Positions 7,601 through 15,845 are shown, counted from the first letter of the stretch. The stretch: 17,037 nt of DNA from CAYXPR01 sp964467255 (GCA_964467255.1 CAYXPR010000025.1:1-17037); one strand, 5' to 3'. The notes: generated from the letters alone by a model not told the origin. Made by a program: numbers and translations.

Positions 7601-8782
7601 ATGCCGAAAAAAGGCAAGAAAACACGCATAGTGGCCCTGATTGTGGCGGGCGGCAGCGGCCAAAGGCTGGGCGGCGCAGTGCCAAAGCAATATCGCAGCG
7701 TGGCAGGAGTCCCCGTGCTTAGGCGCAGTATTCTGGCGTTTTTGCAGCACCCGCAGGTGGATGCGGTGTGTGTAGTCATCCGCCCGGAAGACCGGAAACA
7801 CTACGAAAAAGCCGTAGAGGGGCTAAAAATACTACCGCCGGTGATGGGTGGCGTCACGCGCCAACAATCTGTGTCTAACGGACTGAAAATCCTTAATAAA
7901 ATAGGCGTATCGCAGGTATTGATTCACGATGCGGCCCGTCCGCTGGTGTCTGATAAAATTATCACTCGCGTGCTAAAAGCACTGGCAAAAAATAAGGCGG
8001 CGGTGCCTGCGGTGGCAGTGGCAGACACTATCAAGAAAACCAAAAACGGTAAGGTGGAAAGCACACTGAAGCGTGATGCGCTTGTCGCCGTGCAAACGCC
8101 GCAAGGTTTCTATTTTGCAGATATTCTGAAAGCGCATCGGGCCGCAAAACATAACCAATACCCCGATGATGCGGCGCTGCTGGAAGCAGCGGGTGAGAAT
8201 GTGGCAGTGGTTGAGGGCGATGCGGAGAATTTCAAAATTACGACTGAGGCAGATATGAAGCGGGCAGAAGCATTACTGGGCACAAAAATGGAAACGCGTG
8301 TGGCGCAAGGGTTTGACGTGCACGCGTTTGAGCCGGAGGGCAGCGCCAAACATATTCTGCTGTGCGGTGTGAAGGTGCCGTATGGTTGCAAACTGGAAGG
8401 GCATTCCGATGCCGATGTGGGGCTGCATGCGCTAACGGATGCGATATTGGGCACGATTGCGCGCGAGGATATCGGCTATCATTTTTCACCGAAGGATAAG
8501 CGCTGGAAAAATGCTGACTCCACTGTGTTTTTAAAACATGCGATGAAGTTGCTCCAAGAAGCGGGCGGCAGATTGGTGCATGCGGATATTACATTTATGG
8601 GTGAGGAGCCTAAAATCAGCCCGCACCGCGAGGCCATGCGCAAGAAGTTGGCGGTACTACTAGAGGTGGATTTGTCCCGCATCAGCATTAAAGCGACAAC
8701 CACTGAAAAGCTCGGATTCCTTGGAAGAAAAGAAGGGCTTGCGGCACAGGCGGTTGTTACCGTAGAATTACCCTTTAATTAA
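7601..8782 (+). CDS. ispDF: Bifunctional IspD/IspF enzyme of the MEP isoprenoid pathway
   Basis: Fusion of two MEP-pathway enzymes: MEP cytidylyltransferase (IspD) and ME-cPP synthase (IspF), which supply isoprenoid precursors. IspD covers about 5-225, with 'VAGGSGQRLGGAVPKQY' for CTP binding, 'VLIHDAARPLV' and 'VQTPQGF'. IspF starts near 230 with 'VAQGFDVHAF' (D239, H241), then 'GHSDADVGLHALTDAILG' (H276 completes the metal set), 'DIGYHFSP' and the C-terminal 'KATTTEKLGFLGRKEGLAAQAV'. All key motifs appear intact in both halves, so both reactions are likely. The N terminus is basic (M-P-K-K-G-K-K-T-R). A partial site, AGGCGGGGA, lies about 12 bases before the ATG. pgpA follows after 12 bases and pncC after that, probably in one operon. 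Confidence 0.96.
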   Translation: MPKKGKKTRIVALIVAGGSGQRLGGAVPKQYRSVAGVPVLRRSILAFLQHPQVDAVCVVIRPEDRKHYEKAVEGLKILPPVMGGVTRQQSVSNGLKILNKIGVSQVLIHDAARPLVSDKIITRVLKALAKNKAAVPAVAVADTIKKTKNGKVESTLKRDALVAVQTPQGFYFADILKAHRAAKHNQYPDDAALLEAAGENVAVVEGDAENFKITTEADMKRAEALLGTKMETRVAQGFDVHAFEPEGSAKHILLCGVKVPYGCKLEGHSDADVGLHALTDAILGTIAREDIGYHFSPKDKRWKNADSTVFLKHAMKLLQEAGGRLVHADITFMGEEPKISPHREAMRKKLAVLLEVDLSRISIKATTTEKLGFLGRKEGLAAQAVVTVELPFN

Positions 8783-8794
8783 AAGGATACTTGA

Positions 8795-9433
8795 ATGTCC
8801 ATCGCCGACCGCATCCGCAAAGGCCTCACGCGTAAGCCGATAAAAAAAATGAATAGCAAAAACGACGATAAGGGCTTTAACCGTACGCGCCTGCTGGTGA
8901 CGTTTGGTGGCGTAGGCACCATTTGGTATGCACCGGGCACACTTGGCTCTGTTGCGGGTATTTTATTCTTTGTGGTGGTGGCATCGCTTGGTGCGCTGGT
9001 GGCAGATGCCGAGGGTGCGGTTGCACTGCTTATCACGGCTACGATTGTGTTATTTGTTTTAGGTATACGCGCCAGCAATGCCTACATGAAAAAAATCAAA
9101 GACCACGACCCGAGCGAAATCGTGGTGGATGAAGTGGTGGGCATGGTGTTGACCATTCTGCTCACGTTTAGTGGTTTGGGTTATGTCGAGCAATTTGTGT
9201 TGGGTGAAGTAAAAGAAGTTTTTGGTGCGCACATGCTGGAGCTGATGGCGGTGATGTTTCTTTCCTTCCGTGTAATGGATGTGGTGAAGCCGTGGCCCAT
9301 CAGCTGGTTTGATGCCAATGTAAAAGGTGGCTTCGGCGTGATGCTGGATGATGTGTTGGCCGCAATTGCTGCCGCCGCGATGGCGCTGGGTCTTTATGGC
9401 TTACTTATAAACACAGCATGGAAGCCATTTTAA
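8795..9433 (+). CDS. pgpA: Phosphatidylglycerophosphatase A
   Basis: Inner-membrane lipid phosphatase that makes phosphatidylglycerol from phosphatidylglycerophosphate. Family motifs are present in order: 'GTIWYAPGTLGS' (about 41-52), 'DPSEIVVDEVVGM' (about 108-120) with the acidic metal-binding residues, and 'FRVMDVVKPWPISWFD', 'GGFGVMLDDVLAA' near the end. About four hydrophobic segments are visible (near 50-72, 76-92, 118-138 and 188-205). At 212 residues it is longer than E. coli PgpA because of a basic, hydrophilic N-terminal extension of about 30 residues. A second ATG at 8849 would remove 18 residues, but AAAAGGA stands before the ATG at 8795, so I prefer that start. Only one base separates its stop from the pncC start. 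Confidence 0.93.
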   Translation: MSIADRIRKGLTRKPIKKMNSKNDDKGFNRTRLLVTFGGVGTIWYAPGTLGSVAGILFFVVVASLGALVADAEGAVALLITATIVLFVLGIRASNAYMKKIKDHDPSEIVVDEVVGMVLTILLTFSGLGYVEQFVLGEVKEVFGAHMLELMAVMFLSFRVMDVVKPWPISWFDANVKGGFGVMLDDVLAAIAAAAMALGLYGLLINTAWKPF

Positions 9434-9434
9434 T

Positions 9435-9914
9435 ATGGAGCGACTGGCTCAGGAATTGATAAGCATTTGCCGGAAAAAGAAAGTCAGAGTTGCAGCGGTT
9501 GAATCCTGTACGGGCGGCTTAGTGGCAAAACTGATTACCGATATCTCTGGTGCGTCGGATGTGTTTGACCGCGGATTTGTAACCTATTCCAATGCGGCTA
9601 AAAGCGAAATGCTGGGTGTGAAACCGGAATTGATTGAAACCTGTGGTGCTGTGAGCGCGGAAGTGGCATGTGCATTGGCGCAAGGAGGGCTTAAGAACAG
9701 TCGCGCACAAGTGGTTGTTGCCCTTACGGGCGTTGCGGGTCCGGATGGTGGCACCAAGGATAAGCCGGTGGGGCTGGTGCATATTGCTGTTGCCAGCGCG
9801 ACGAAGGGTGTACGCAACGAAGTATGCTATTTTGACGGTGGGCGCAGCGCCATCCGCCTTTTTGCTGCTGAAAAGGCACTTCTGATGTTGCAGGATGCGG
9901 TGGAGCATTCCTAG
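9435..9914 (+). CDS. pncC: Nicotinamide-nucleotide amidohydrolase (CinA C-terminal domain protein)
   Basis: Deamidates NMN to nicotinate mononucleotide in pyridine nucleotide salvage. This is the stand-alone C-terminal CinA domain: 'AVESCTGGLVAKLIT' with the nucleophile Ser24, 'FVTYSNAAKSEMLGV' with Lys56, 'GAVSAEVACALAQG', and 'ALTGVAGPDGGTKDKPVGLVHIA'. The length of 159 residues matches the stand-alone form (the N-terminal MoCF-like domain of full CinA is absent). The start is one base after the pgpA stop, which suggests translational coupling. No terminator with a T run follows; a small inverted repeat at 9915-9935 and a promoter for phaZ come next. The name PncC is used because the short form is the one shown to have this amidase activity; in many genomes it is simply labelled CinA. 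Confidence 0.92.
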   Translation: MERLAQELISICRKKKVRVAAVESCTGGLVAKLITDISGASDVFDRGFVTYSNAAKSEMLGVKPELIETCGAVSAEVACALAQGGLKNSRAQVVVALTGVAGPDGGTKDKPVGLVHIAVASATKGVRNEVCYFDGGRSAIRLFAAEKALLMLQDAVEHS

Positions 9915-9935
9915 CTTATCTTCTTGAAGGATAAG
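9915..9935. repeat. Inverted repeat overlapping the phaZ -35 element
   Basis: CTTATC, nine bases, then GATAAG: a perfect 6-bp inverted repeat that can extend to 8 bp with one G-T pair. It begins directly after the pncC stop. It lacks a following T run, so it is a poor terminator. Its right half overlaps and follows the -35 hexamer TTGAAG of the phaZ promoter, where a repressor site would be well placed. The operator reading is inference only. Confidence 0.4.
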
Positions 9936-9952
9936 GAAAAATCAACTATACT
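9924..9952 (+). promoter_or_regulatory. Sigma70-like promoter of phaZ
   Basis: TTGAAG (9924-9929), a 17-base spacer, and TATACT (9947-9952), which is 5 of 6 bases of the -10 consensus. The first purine at a normal distance is the A at 9961, eight bases beyond the -10 element, and that A is the first base of the phaZ start codon. The message would therefore have no leader. Confidence 0.65.
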
Positions 9953-9960
9953 CCGCTTCT

Positions 9961-11205
9961 ATGCAAAATTACTTTGATAGCACGCATCTTTACACGCTCA
10001 TGGAAATGCAGCGCGCGATGGTGAGTCCTTTAAACGTTGCCGCCAAGGCCCATCGCGAACTTCACGTACACCCGTTCAACCCCTTTTCTTATACGGTTAT
10101 GGGTCGTAGTGCCGCCGCGTACTACGAACTGCTAGAGCGTGTGACGCGCCATTATGCGCGCCCAGAGTTTGGCATTACGCACACGAAGGTGGATGGCAAG
10201 ACGGTGGAAATTGTGGAGGAGTACGTTAGGGAGCGCCCCTTCTGCAACTTGCTGCACCTGAAGAAGAAAAAAACAACAATCAAGCAGCCGCAGATGCTGG
10301 TGGTGGCGCCGCTTTCCGGCCATTACGCCACGCTGCTCCGCGGCACGGTGGAGGCATTGCTGCCGCACTTTGATGTGTATATCACCGAGTGGTTGAATGC
10401 GCGTGACATCCCAATGTCAAAAGGCACGTTTGATTTTGACGACTATGTGAATTACTTGATGGGCTTTTTGCATAACCTGCGTGGTGATGTGCATGTGATG
10501 GCCGTGTGTCAGCCTTCCGTGCCAGTGATGGCCGCCGTTTCGATTATGTCGAGCAAAGGCGATCCCGCTGTGCCGAAAACCATGACACTTATCGGCGGGC
10601 CGATTGATACGCGCATCAATCCGACCAAGGTAAATAAAACGGCGCATGAGCGGTCGATTGATTGGTTCGAGCGTTCGGTCATCAGCCGTGTGCCGTTCAA
10701 TTATCCCGGCTTCATGCGCAAGGTGTATCCTGGGTTTGTGCAGCTGACCGGCTTCATGACGATGAATCTTGATAAGCACGTGGGTGAGCATCTGGGGCTG
10801 TTCATGCATCTGGTGGATGGCGATGGTGAAAGCGCCGAAGCCCATCGCAAGTTTTATAACGAATATCTTTCGGTGCTCGATTTACCGGCAGAGTTTTATC
10901 TGCAAACGGTGAAGAGTGTGTTCCAAGACTATGCGCTGCCAAAGGGCGTGATGGTGTCGCGCGGGCGTCAGGTGAAGCCGCAAGATATCAAGAAAACAGC
11001 GCTGCTATGCATTGAAGGCGAGAAAGACGATATCTCCGGCGTGGGCCAAACCAAGGCGGCGATTAAGCTGTGTACGGGCCTGCCAGAGAAGATGAAGAAA
11101 TACCATCTGCAGGAAGGTGTGGGGCATTACGGCACATTTAACGGCCGCCGCTTCCGTGAGCAGATTGTGCCCGTGATTGTCGATTTCTGTCAGAAGAACA
11201 GCTAA
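9961..11205 (+). CDS. phaZ: Intracellular polyhydroxyalkanoate (PHB) depolymerase
   Basis: Cytoplasmic depolymerase that mobilises stored polyhydroxybutyrate granules; no signal peptide is present. The N terminus 'HLYTLMEMQRAMVSP' and 'HPFNPFSYTVMGRSAAAYYELLERVTRHYARPEFGI' match the family. The nucleophile is Cys183 in 'VMAVCQPSVPVMAAV', followed by Asp356 or Asp357 in 'IEGEKDDISG' and His389 in 'GVGHYGTF'. These agree closely with the Cys183, Asp355 and His388 proposed for Cupriavidus necator PhaZ1. The length of 414 residues is usual. The ATG at 9961 keeps the conserved N terminus; the later ATGs at residues 14 and 16 would cut into it. There is no Shine-Dalgarno sequence close upstream, in keeping with a leaderless message. 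No PHA synthase gene is in the window. It converges on the next gene with a 16-base gap. Confidence 0.92.
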   Translation: MQNYFDSTHLYTLMEMQRAMVSPLNVAAKAHRELHVHPFNPFSYTVMGRSAAAYYELLERVTRHYARPEFGITHTKVDGKTVEIVEEYVRERPFCNLLHLKKKKTTIKQPQMLVVAPLSGHYATLLRGTVEALLPHFDVYITEWLNARDIPMSKGTFDFDDYVNYLMGFLHNLRGDVHVMAVCQPSVPVMAAVSIMSSKGDPAVPKTMTLIGGPIDTRINPTKVNKTAHERSIDWFERSVISRVPFNYPGFMRKVYPGFVQLTGFMTMNLDKHVGEHLGLFMHLVDGDGESAEAHRKFYNEYLSVLDLPAEFYLQTVKSVFQDYALPKGVMVSRGRQVKPQDIKKTALLCIEGEKDDISGVGQTKAAIKLCTGLPEKMKKYHLQEGVGHYGTFNGRRFREQIVPVIVDFCQKNS

Positions 11206-11221
11206 TCGCTTCTTATTCAAT

Positions 11222-12835
11222 TTAATTCCGATATGCCCTGCTGACGTATTTTGTCAGCGCAGAGTCTTTGTGGAATGTGTGCAAGCCAACCCAGACCAGT
11301 AGGAAGATAAATATCAGCCAGCATTGGCGGTAGGCTTGTGTCAGGTCATCGCCTCCGAAGCGGGATACGGTGTGCAGCAGGAACCATAACCCAAGGAATG
11401 CGGCGAGTGTAGCATTTGGTCGCCAGTCTTTTGCAACTGGTTGGAAAATGACTACAGGCAGCAGGGCATAGTAAATGTAATAATAATTAGCGGGGATAGA
11501 GAAGAAGAAAATAATCAATGCTCCGAACAGAATCATGGCTTCTTCACCGCGCATTCTTCGCATCGCCCACACGCAATTGCCAACGATTACACCAATCAGT
11601 GGCAGGTTGAACCACAGCAAGTCGTTCCAGCGCTCATTAAGCCGGGTGTTCCAGCCGCGGAAATTATTGAGTCCGTCCTGCCACCAGAAATTTTGCCCCG
11701 GCACCCACGATGCCCACGTGGCAATTTTTTTGTACCCAATATGCCAGACAAAAAACATGTTGGAGTGTGTTTGTATGCGCTCAAAGAACGTAACCCACGC
11801 CGGAAGGCCAAACATAAAGAGGCTAATGCCCACAAACAGGAGGGTGATGCCGACAATGCCAATCGCGAAATCTTGCAAGTGTGTCAGCATCTTTGGCTTT
11901 TGAATAGATTGCATACCCAGCCATAGGCCTGCGCCAATGGCAAAAACAAAGGGGAACAGAGCCATAAGCCCACTTAACCCTAAGCAAATGCCAGTGCCGA
12001 GGTATTTTTTTTCTTTCATCAGGCAGGTGCCAAGGATAAGCCAGAAAACCCACATATGGCGCAAAAAGCTACCGCCGGTCCAGCGCATGCCGGAAAGATA
12101 GCTGGTGCCAAATGTGATAAGGAAAGCAGTGAGACCAACCAATCCAAAGCTGCGATAGATAAACGCACTGGCAATGGCGAGAAGCGTTACGTCCAGAAAG
12201 GGTATCAGTTCAATATATTCCCAATTCAAATTCAGTGTACCGCCATTCTTTGAAATGGGTATTGCATTGGCGATCACATAACCGATGACGTTCCACGATG
12301 GTGGGGGGTTAAAGCCAGCATCAAATAAGCCTAAATTCAGCCAACCCGGAAAGGCAATTTTTTTCAGCGCCTCGGTATCGGTTTTAAATTCCTGCCAGCG
12401 TGATTCAGTGAAGCGTGGGCGGTATTTTTCATTGGCTCGCTTCAGGCCCTCTGCGGCGGTGATAGGATACACCTGATTGGATAAATCGCGCAGGTGTGTG
12501 CCGGTATATTGCGGGCTGGCAGATTCAGTGTCGGCGAGCAGGTAGGTGACATATAGACCGTCGTTACCAAGTTCTTTGTAATATTTAGCGCCGATATAAT
12601 AATGAAAAACTTCATGCCAATGCAAAAAGGCACTGCGTTGCTTGGTCGGCACGAGAGGGTCGCGTATATTCATCATTGTGCCGAAGCTGGTGTAGTAAAA
12701 AACGGAGACAAAAGAGGCGGCAATTAAAACCGCTTTTAATTGGGGCGTTAGTTTTGACTTGCTCGCATGGTACAGCAATGCCCCCATCGTAAACAGAAGG
12801 GTGAAAACAAGTGTGAGTGTGGGGGTATCTTTCAT
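11222..12835 (-). CDS. Multi-pass membrane protein of unknown function, possibly a GT-C type glycosyltransferase
   Basis: I do not recognise a named family with certainty. The 537-residue protein has two N-terminal hydrophobic segments (about 6-22 and 33-50), a large loop of about 150 residues, and then roughly nine to ten further membrane segments to about 520. The loop holds 'LHWHEVFHYYIGAKYYKELG' (71-90), 'LLADTESA', 'LRDLSNQVYPIT' and 'DAGFNPPPSW' (172-181). A long first loop carrying acidic and His residues followed by many membrane helices is the layout of GT-C enzymes, which use polyprenyl-phosphate sugars; this is inference. The start has a good site, AGGAG at 12841-12845, five bases before the ATG. 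It may be read from its own weak promoter or from serC-serA upstream on the same strand. Confidence 0.8.
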   Translation of the reverse strand: MKDTPTLTLVFTLLFTMGALLYHASKSKLTPQLKAVLIAASFVSVFYYTSFGTMMNIRDPLVPTKQRSAFLHWHEVFHYYIGAKYYKELGNDGLYVTYLLADTESASPQYTGTHLRDLSNQVYPITAAEGLKRANEKYRPRFTESRWQEFKTDTEALKKIAFPGWLNLGLFDAGFNPPPSWNVIGYVIANAIPISKNGGTLNLNWEYIELIPFLDVTLLAIASAFIYRSFGLVGLTAFLITFGTSYLSGMRWTGGSFLRHMWVFWLILGTCLMKEKKYLGTGICLGLSGLMALFPFVFAIGAGLWLGMQSIQKPKMLTHLQDFAIGIVGITLLFVGISLFMFGLPAWVTFFERIQTHSNMFFVWHIGYKKIATWASWVPGQNFWWQDGLNNFRGWNTRLNERWNDLLWFNLPLIGVIVGNCVWAMRRMRGEEAMILFGALIIFFFSIPANYYYIYYALLPVVIFQPVAKDWRPNATLAAFLGLWFLLHTVSRFGGDDLTQAYRQCWLIFIFLLVWVGLHTFHKDSALTKYVSRAYRN

Positions 12836-12865
12836 CGCCGCTCCTGCCGTGCTAAGAACACAAGC

Positions 12866-12894
12866 ATATTACCGTTGCATTTCAAGTGAAGCAA
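12866..12894 (-). promoter_or_regulatory. Possible weak promoter for the membrane protein gene
   Basis: On the minus strand, TTGCTT (12894-12889), 17 bases, then TAATAT (12871-12866). Each hexamer is only a partial match, but the spacing is ideal. A start near 12858 would give a leader of roughly 20 bases containing the AGGAG site. The serA stop is 29 bases upstream of the -35 element, so readthrough is an alternative. Confidence 0.3.
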
Positions 12895-12922
12895 AGCAAA
12901 AACAGCGACCGCATGTATGAGT

Positions 12923-14500
12923 TTAGAAGGTCAGTGCCTTCGCTAGCTTTACGCTTGGCAACTCGCTGACTTTTTTCAGCAATGCACCATCCACCGGCTG
13001 GTCCGTTTCCACCAGCGCCACGGCATCGCCCTTTTCACCGCGACCCAAATGGAAGTTCGCCACGTTGATTTTGGCATCCCCCAGCAGCTTGCCGAGATTG
13101 CCGATCAGACCCGGTTTATCTTCATTGTTTACGTAGAGCATGTTCTTGCCGAGGGACGCTTCGAGCTTAATGTCGCCAATCGAAACGATGCGCGGCTTGC
13201 CGGAAAAGAGCGTGCCAGAAAGCGAGCGTTCCTGACGGTCGGTTGTAATCGTGAGAGTGATGAGCGTTTGGTAGTCAGACGTCTGCTCGTTCTTTACTTC
13301 GCTGATGCTGATGTTGCGGTCTTTCGCAATCACTGGCGCGTTCACCAGATTCACCGTTTCCACCATCGGCGCCAGAAGGCCACGCAGCAGTGCAGAGGTG
13401 AGTGGCTTGGTGTTGAGCTTTGCCACACGGCCCTGATACTCGATTTTCACTTTGTTAAGGCCAGACTGCGTAATTTGCCCAGCAAAGCTGCCGAGCTGGT
13501 CTGCCAAATCAAGGTACGGCTTCAGTTTTTTTGCATCTTCAGCGGAAAGGGAAGGAATGTTCACCGCGTTCGTTACCGCGCCTGCCGTGAGGAAGTCTGA
13601 CATCTGCTCGGCCACTTGCAGGGCCACATTTTCCTGTGCTTCATTGGTAGAGGCACCAAGGTGCGGCGTGCACACCACGTGCTCTGAGCCAAACAGCACG
13701 TTGGTTTTTGCAGGCTCTTCGAGGAACACGTCGAGCGCAGCACCAGCCACATGGCCTTCATCAATCAGTTTTTTCAGCGCAGGTTCATCAATCAAACCAC
13801 CGCGTGCGCAGTTGACGATATACACGCCTTTTTTGGTCTGTTTGAGGGATTTTTCGTTGAGGATGTTGCGCGTTGCATCATTGAGCGGCGTGTGCAGCGT
13901 AATGAAATCAGCACGTTTCAGCAGTTCTGGCAGTTCCACCTTTTCAACATTCATGTCTTTGGCGCGCTCAGCGGTTAAGAACGGATCATACGCCACAACT
14001 TTCATTTTAAGGCCCTGCGCGCGGTCTGCCACGATAGAGCCAATGTTGCCGCAGCCAATCAGGCCGAGCACTTTGCCCGTGAGTTCTACGCCCATGAACT
14101 TTGACTTTTCCCATTTGCCGGCATGCGTGCTGGCACTGGCCTGTGGAATTTGGCGGGCAACGGAGAACATCATCGCAATCGCGTGTTCTGCGGTGGTGAC
14201 CGAGTTGCCGAACGGCGTATTCATCACCACAATGCCTTCTGCGGTAGCGGCAGGAATATCGACGTTATCCACGCCGATGCCGGCGCGGCCAACCACTTTC
14301 AGCTTCTTTCCGGCTTTGATGACGTCTTTCGTGACCTTCGTGGCGGAGCGGATGGCAAGACCATCATACTCACCGATAATTTTCAGCAGCTCTTCTGGCG
14401 TGAGGCTGGTTTTTACATCCACATCCACACCGCGTTCTTTAAAAATTTCAACGGCGCGTGGGCTGAGTTTATCGGAAATAAGTACTTTTGGTTTAGCCAT
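12923..14500 (-). CDS. serA: D-3-phosphoglycerate dehydrogenase, long form with ASB and ACT domains
   Basis: First step of serine synthesis: oxidises 3-phosphoglycerate to 3-phosphohydroxypyruvate with NAD. Residues 1-310 form the catalytic and Rossmann part: 'GRAGIGVDNVD' (71-81), the NAD fold G149-C-G151-N-I-G154, Arg233 in 'NCARGGLIDE', Glu262 in 'VFLEEP' and His280 in 'TPHLGAST'. An intervening allosteric-substrate-binding type domain covers about 320-445. A C-terminal ACT domain covers about 450-525 ('LYVNNEDKPGLIGNLGKLLG', 'NVANFHLGR'). The length of 525 is typical of the long form, in which ACT can bind serine for feedback inhibition; whether it does here is not shown. AAGGA precedes the ATG at 14500. 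It lies 32 bases after serC on the same strand, so the two form an operon. Confidence 0.96.
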   Translation of the reverse strand: MAKPKVLISDKLSPRAVEIFKERGVDVDVKTSLTPEELLKIIGEYDGLAIRSATKVTKDVIKAGKKLKVVGRAGIGVDNVDIPAATAEGIVVMNTPFGNSVTTAEHAIAMMFSVARQIPQASASTHAGKWEKSKFMGVELTGKVLGLIGCGNIGSIVADRAQGLKMKVVAYDPFLTAERAKDMNVEKVELPELLKRADFITLHTPLNDATRNILNEKSLKQTKKGVYIVNCARGGLIDEPALKKLIDEGHVAGAALDVFLEEPAKTNVLFGSEHVVCTPHLGASTNEAQENVALQVAEQMSDFLTAGAVTNAVNIPSLSAEDAKKLKPYLDLADQLGSFAGQITQSGLNKVKIEYQGRVAKLNTKPLTSALLRGLLAPMVETVNLVNAPVIAKDRNISISEVKNEQTSDYQTLITLTITTDRQERSLSGTLFSGKPRIVSIGDIKLEASLGKNMLYVNNEDKPGLIGNLGKLLGDAKINVANFHLGRGEKGDAVALVETDQPVDGALLKKVSELPSVKLAKALTF

Positions 14501-14532
14501 GATCAGTAATCCTTGAGAGTTAGAAGAGTCAG

Positions 14533-15696
14533 TTAGGCGGCTTTCGCTTGCGCCTTTAATTCGTTATACGCCCAGTCGAGCCACTGCGTGAGCAGCGTTA
14601 AATCGGCGGCCTCCACCGTTGCGCCTGCCCAGATACGCAGACCTGCCGGTGCATCGCGGTATGCGCCGATGTCGTAACCGGCTTTTTCCGTTTCGATGAT
14701 TTTTACCAGTTCTTTAGCCGCATTTTCTTGTGCTTCTTTGGAAAGGCTGGTGTACCAATTGTCTTTGATTTTGAAGCACACGGAGGTGTTGGAGCGGATG
14801 TCTTTGCGCTCGGCGAGGAAATCAATCCAGTTCGATTTTTCGACCCATTTTTCGAGCACGGCGAGATTCGCTTTCGAGCGCTGCACCAGCCCTTTCAGGC
14901 CGCCGAGGGATTTTGCCCATTTGAGGCCGTCAATGGCATCTTCCACACAAATCATGGAAGGGGTGTTGATGGTTTCACCCACAAAGATACCGTCAATCAG
15001 CTTGCCGCCTTTGGTCATGAGGAAAATCTTCGGCATCGGCCATGCGGGCACGTAGCTTTCAAGACGTTGCACCGCGCGCGGGGAAAGGATGATAATGCCA
15101 TGCGCGCCTTCGCCGCCCATGACCTTCTGCCACGAATAGGTGGTGACGTCGAGCTTGTCCCACGGTAGTTCCATGGCGAACACGGCAGACGTGGCGTCGC
15201 ACATGATGATGCCTTCGCGGTCAGACGCAATCCAGTTGCCATTTGGTACGCAGACGCCAGATGTCGTGCCATTCCACGTGAACACTACGTCGCGGGTTTT
15301 GGTATCGACTTCCGCGAGGTTCGGCAATTGACCGTAACCGGCCTTGAACACGCGCACATCTTTCAGCTTCAGCTGCTTCTGCACGTCAGAAACCCAGCCT
15401 TCACCAAAGCTTTCCCATGCCAGCATGTCAATGCCGCGTGGGCCGAGCATGGACCACATGGCCATTTCCACCGCGCCTGTATCAGACGCCGGAACGATGC
15501 CGATGCGGTAATCTGCCGGTACGCCGAGAATTTCGCGCGTGAGGTCAATGGCTTCCTTCAGCTTGGCTTTACCGAGCTTGGAGCGGTGCGAGCGGCCAAT
15601 TGCCGCGCCTTTGAGCGCACTAACGTCCCAGCCTGGGCGTTTAGCACAAGGGCCGGAAGAAAAGCATGGATTGGCAGGTTTCTGTGTTGGTTTCAT
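14533..15696 (-). CDS. serC: Phosphoserine aminotransferase
   Basis: Second step of serine synthesis: PLP-dependent transamination of 3-phosphohydroxypyruvate with glutamate (the same enzyme also serves pyridoxine synthesis in many bacteria). The N terminus 'KPANPCFSSGPCAKRPGW' and 'GRSHRSKLGKAKL' are those of the alphaproteobacterial/Methanosarcina-type group and differ from the shorter E. coli-type SerC. The PLP lysine is in 'TTYSWQKVMGGEGAHG' (Lys191). I chose the ATG at 15696 (387 residues): GGGA lies about seven bases before it, while the in-frame GTG at 15714 has no ribosome site and would add M-T-R-E-T-T. A promoter lies upstream and serA follows, so transcription runs in the order serC then serA. 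Confidence 0.95.
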   Translation of the reverse strand: MKPTQKPANPCFSSGPCAKRPGWDVSALKGAAIGRSHRSKLGKAKLKEAIDLTREILGVPADYRIGIVPASDTGAVEMAMWSMLGPRGIDMLAWESFGEGWVSDVQKQLKLKDVRVFKAGYGQLPNLAEVDTKTRDVVFTWNGTTSGVCVPNGNWIASDREGIIMCDATSAVFAMELPWDKLDVTTYSWQKVMGGEGAHGIIILSPRAVQRLESYVPAWPMPKIFLMTKGGKLIDGIFVGETINTPSMICVEDAIDGLKWAKSLGGLKGLVQRSKANLAVLEKWVEKSNWIDFLAERKDIRSNTSVCFKIKDNWYTSLSKEAQENAAKELVKIIETEKAGYDIGAYRDAPAGLRIWAGATVEAADLTLLTQWLDWAYNELKAQAKAA

Positions 15697-15735
15697 GGTG
15701 GTTTCCCGTGTCACAAATGCATTTTTACGGCGCGG

Positions 15736-15764
15736 ATACTAAGCGCTCCGCAACGTATAGTCAA
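15736..15764 (-). promoter_or_regulatory. Sigma70-like promoter of the serC-serA operon
   Basis: On the minus strand, TTGACT (15764-15759), a 17-base spacer, and TAGTAT (15741-15736): 5 of 6 and 4 of 6 consensus bases with ideal spacing. Transcription would start near 15728, giving a leader of about 30 bases that includes the GGGA site of serC. It lies just past the terminator of the preceding gene, as expected for a new transcription unit. Confidence 0.65.
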
Positions 15765-15792
15765 CAGCACCGTTAAAGGGGCAAATACCACG

Positions 15793-15823
15793 AAAAACAG
15801 CCCCGATTTACGGGGCTGTTTTT
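15793..15823 (-). terminator. Strong rho-independent terminator of the cysteine-rich gene (bidirectional in form)
   Basis: AAAAACAGCCCCG, the loop ATTTA, then CGGGGCTGTTTTT: a perfect 13-bp inverted repeat with an 8-bp GC-rich core and T runs on both strands. On the minus strand it begins 22 bases after the TAA of the cysteine-rich gene and ends before the serC promoter, so it separates the two units. It is the only convincing intrinsic terminator in the window. Confidence 0.9.
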
Positions 15824-15845
15824 GTTGAGGTCTTGTTGCGAACGC

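Noticed and set aside
9915..9940. Terminator after pncC
   Set aside because: The stem is only 6 to 8 bp with a G-T pair, and is followed by GAAAAATC on the plus strand with no T run.
11186..11221. Terminator between phaZ and the membrane protein gene
   Set aside because: Only a 5-bp A/T-rich pairing (AAGAA with TTCTT) around an 11-base loop; too weak.
13452..14516. Long open frame on the plus strand opposite serA
   Set aside because: It is the antisense shadow of a clear serA gene; the translation has no family motifs, and long opposite-strand frames are expected with this codon use.
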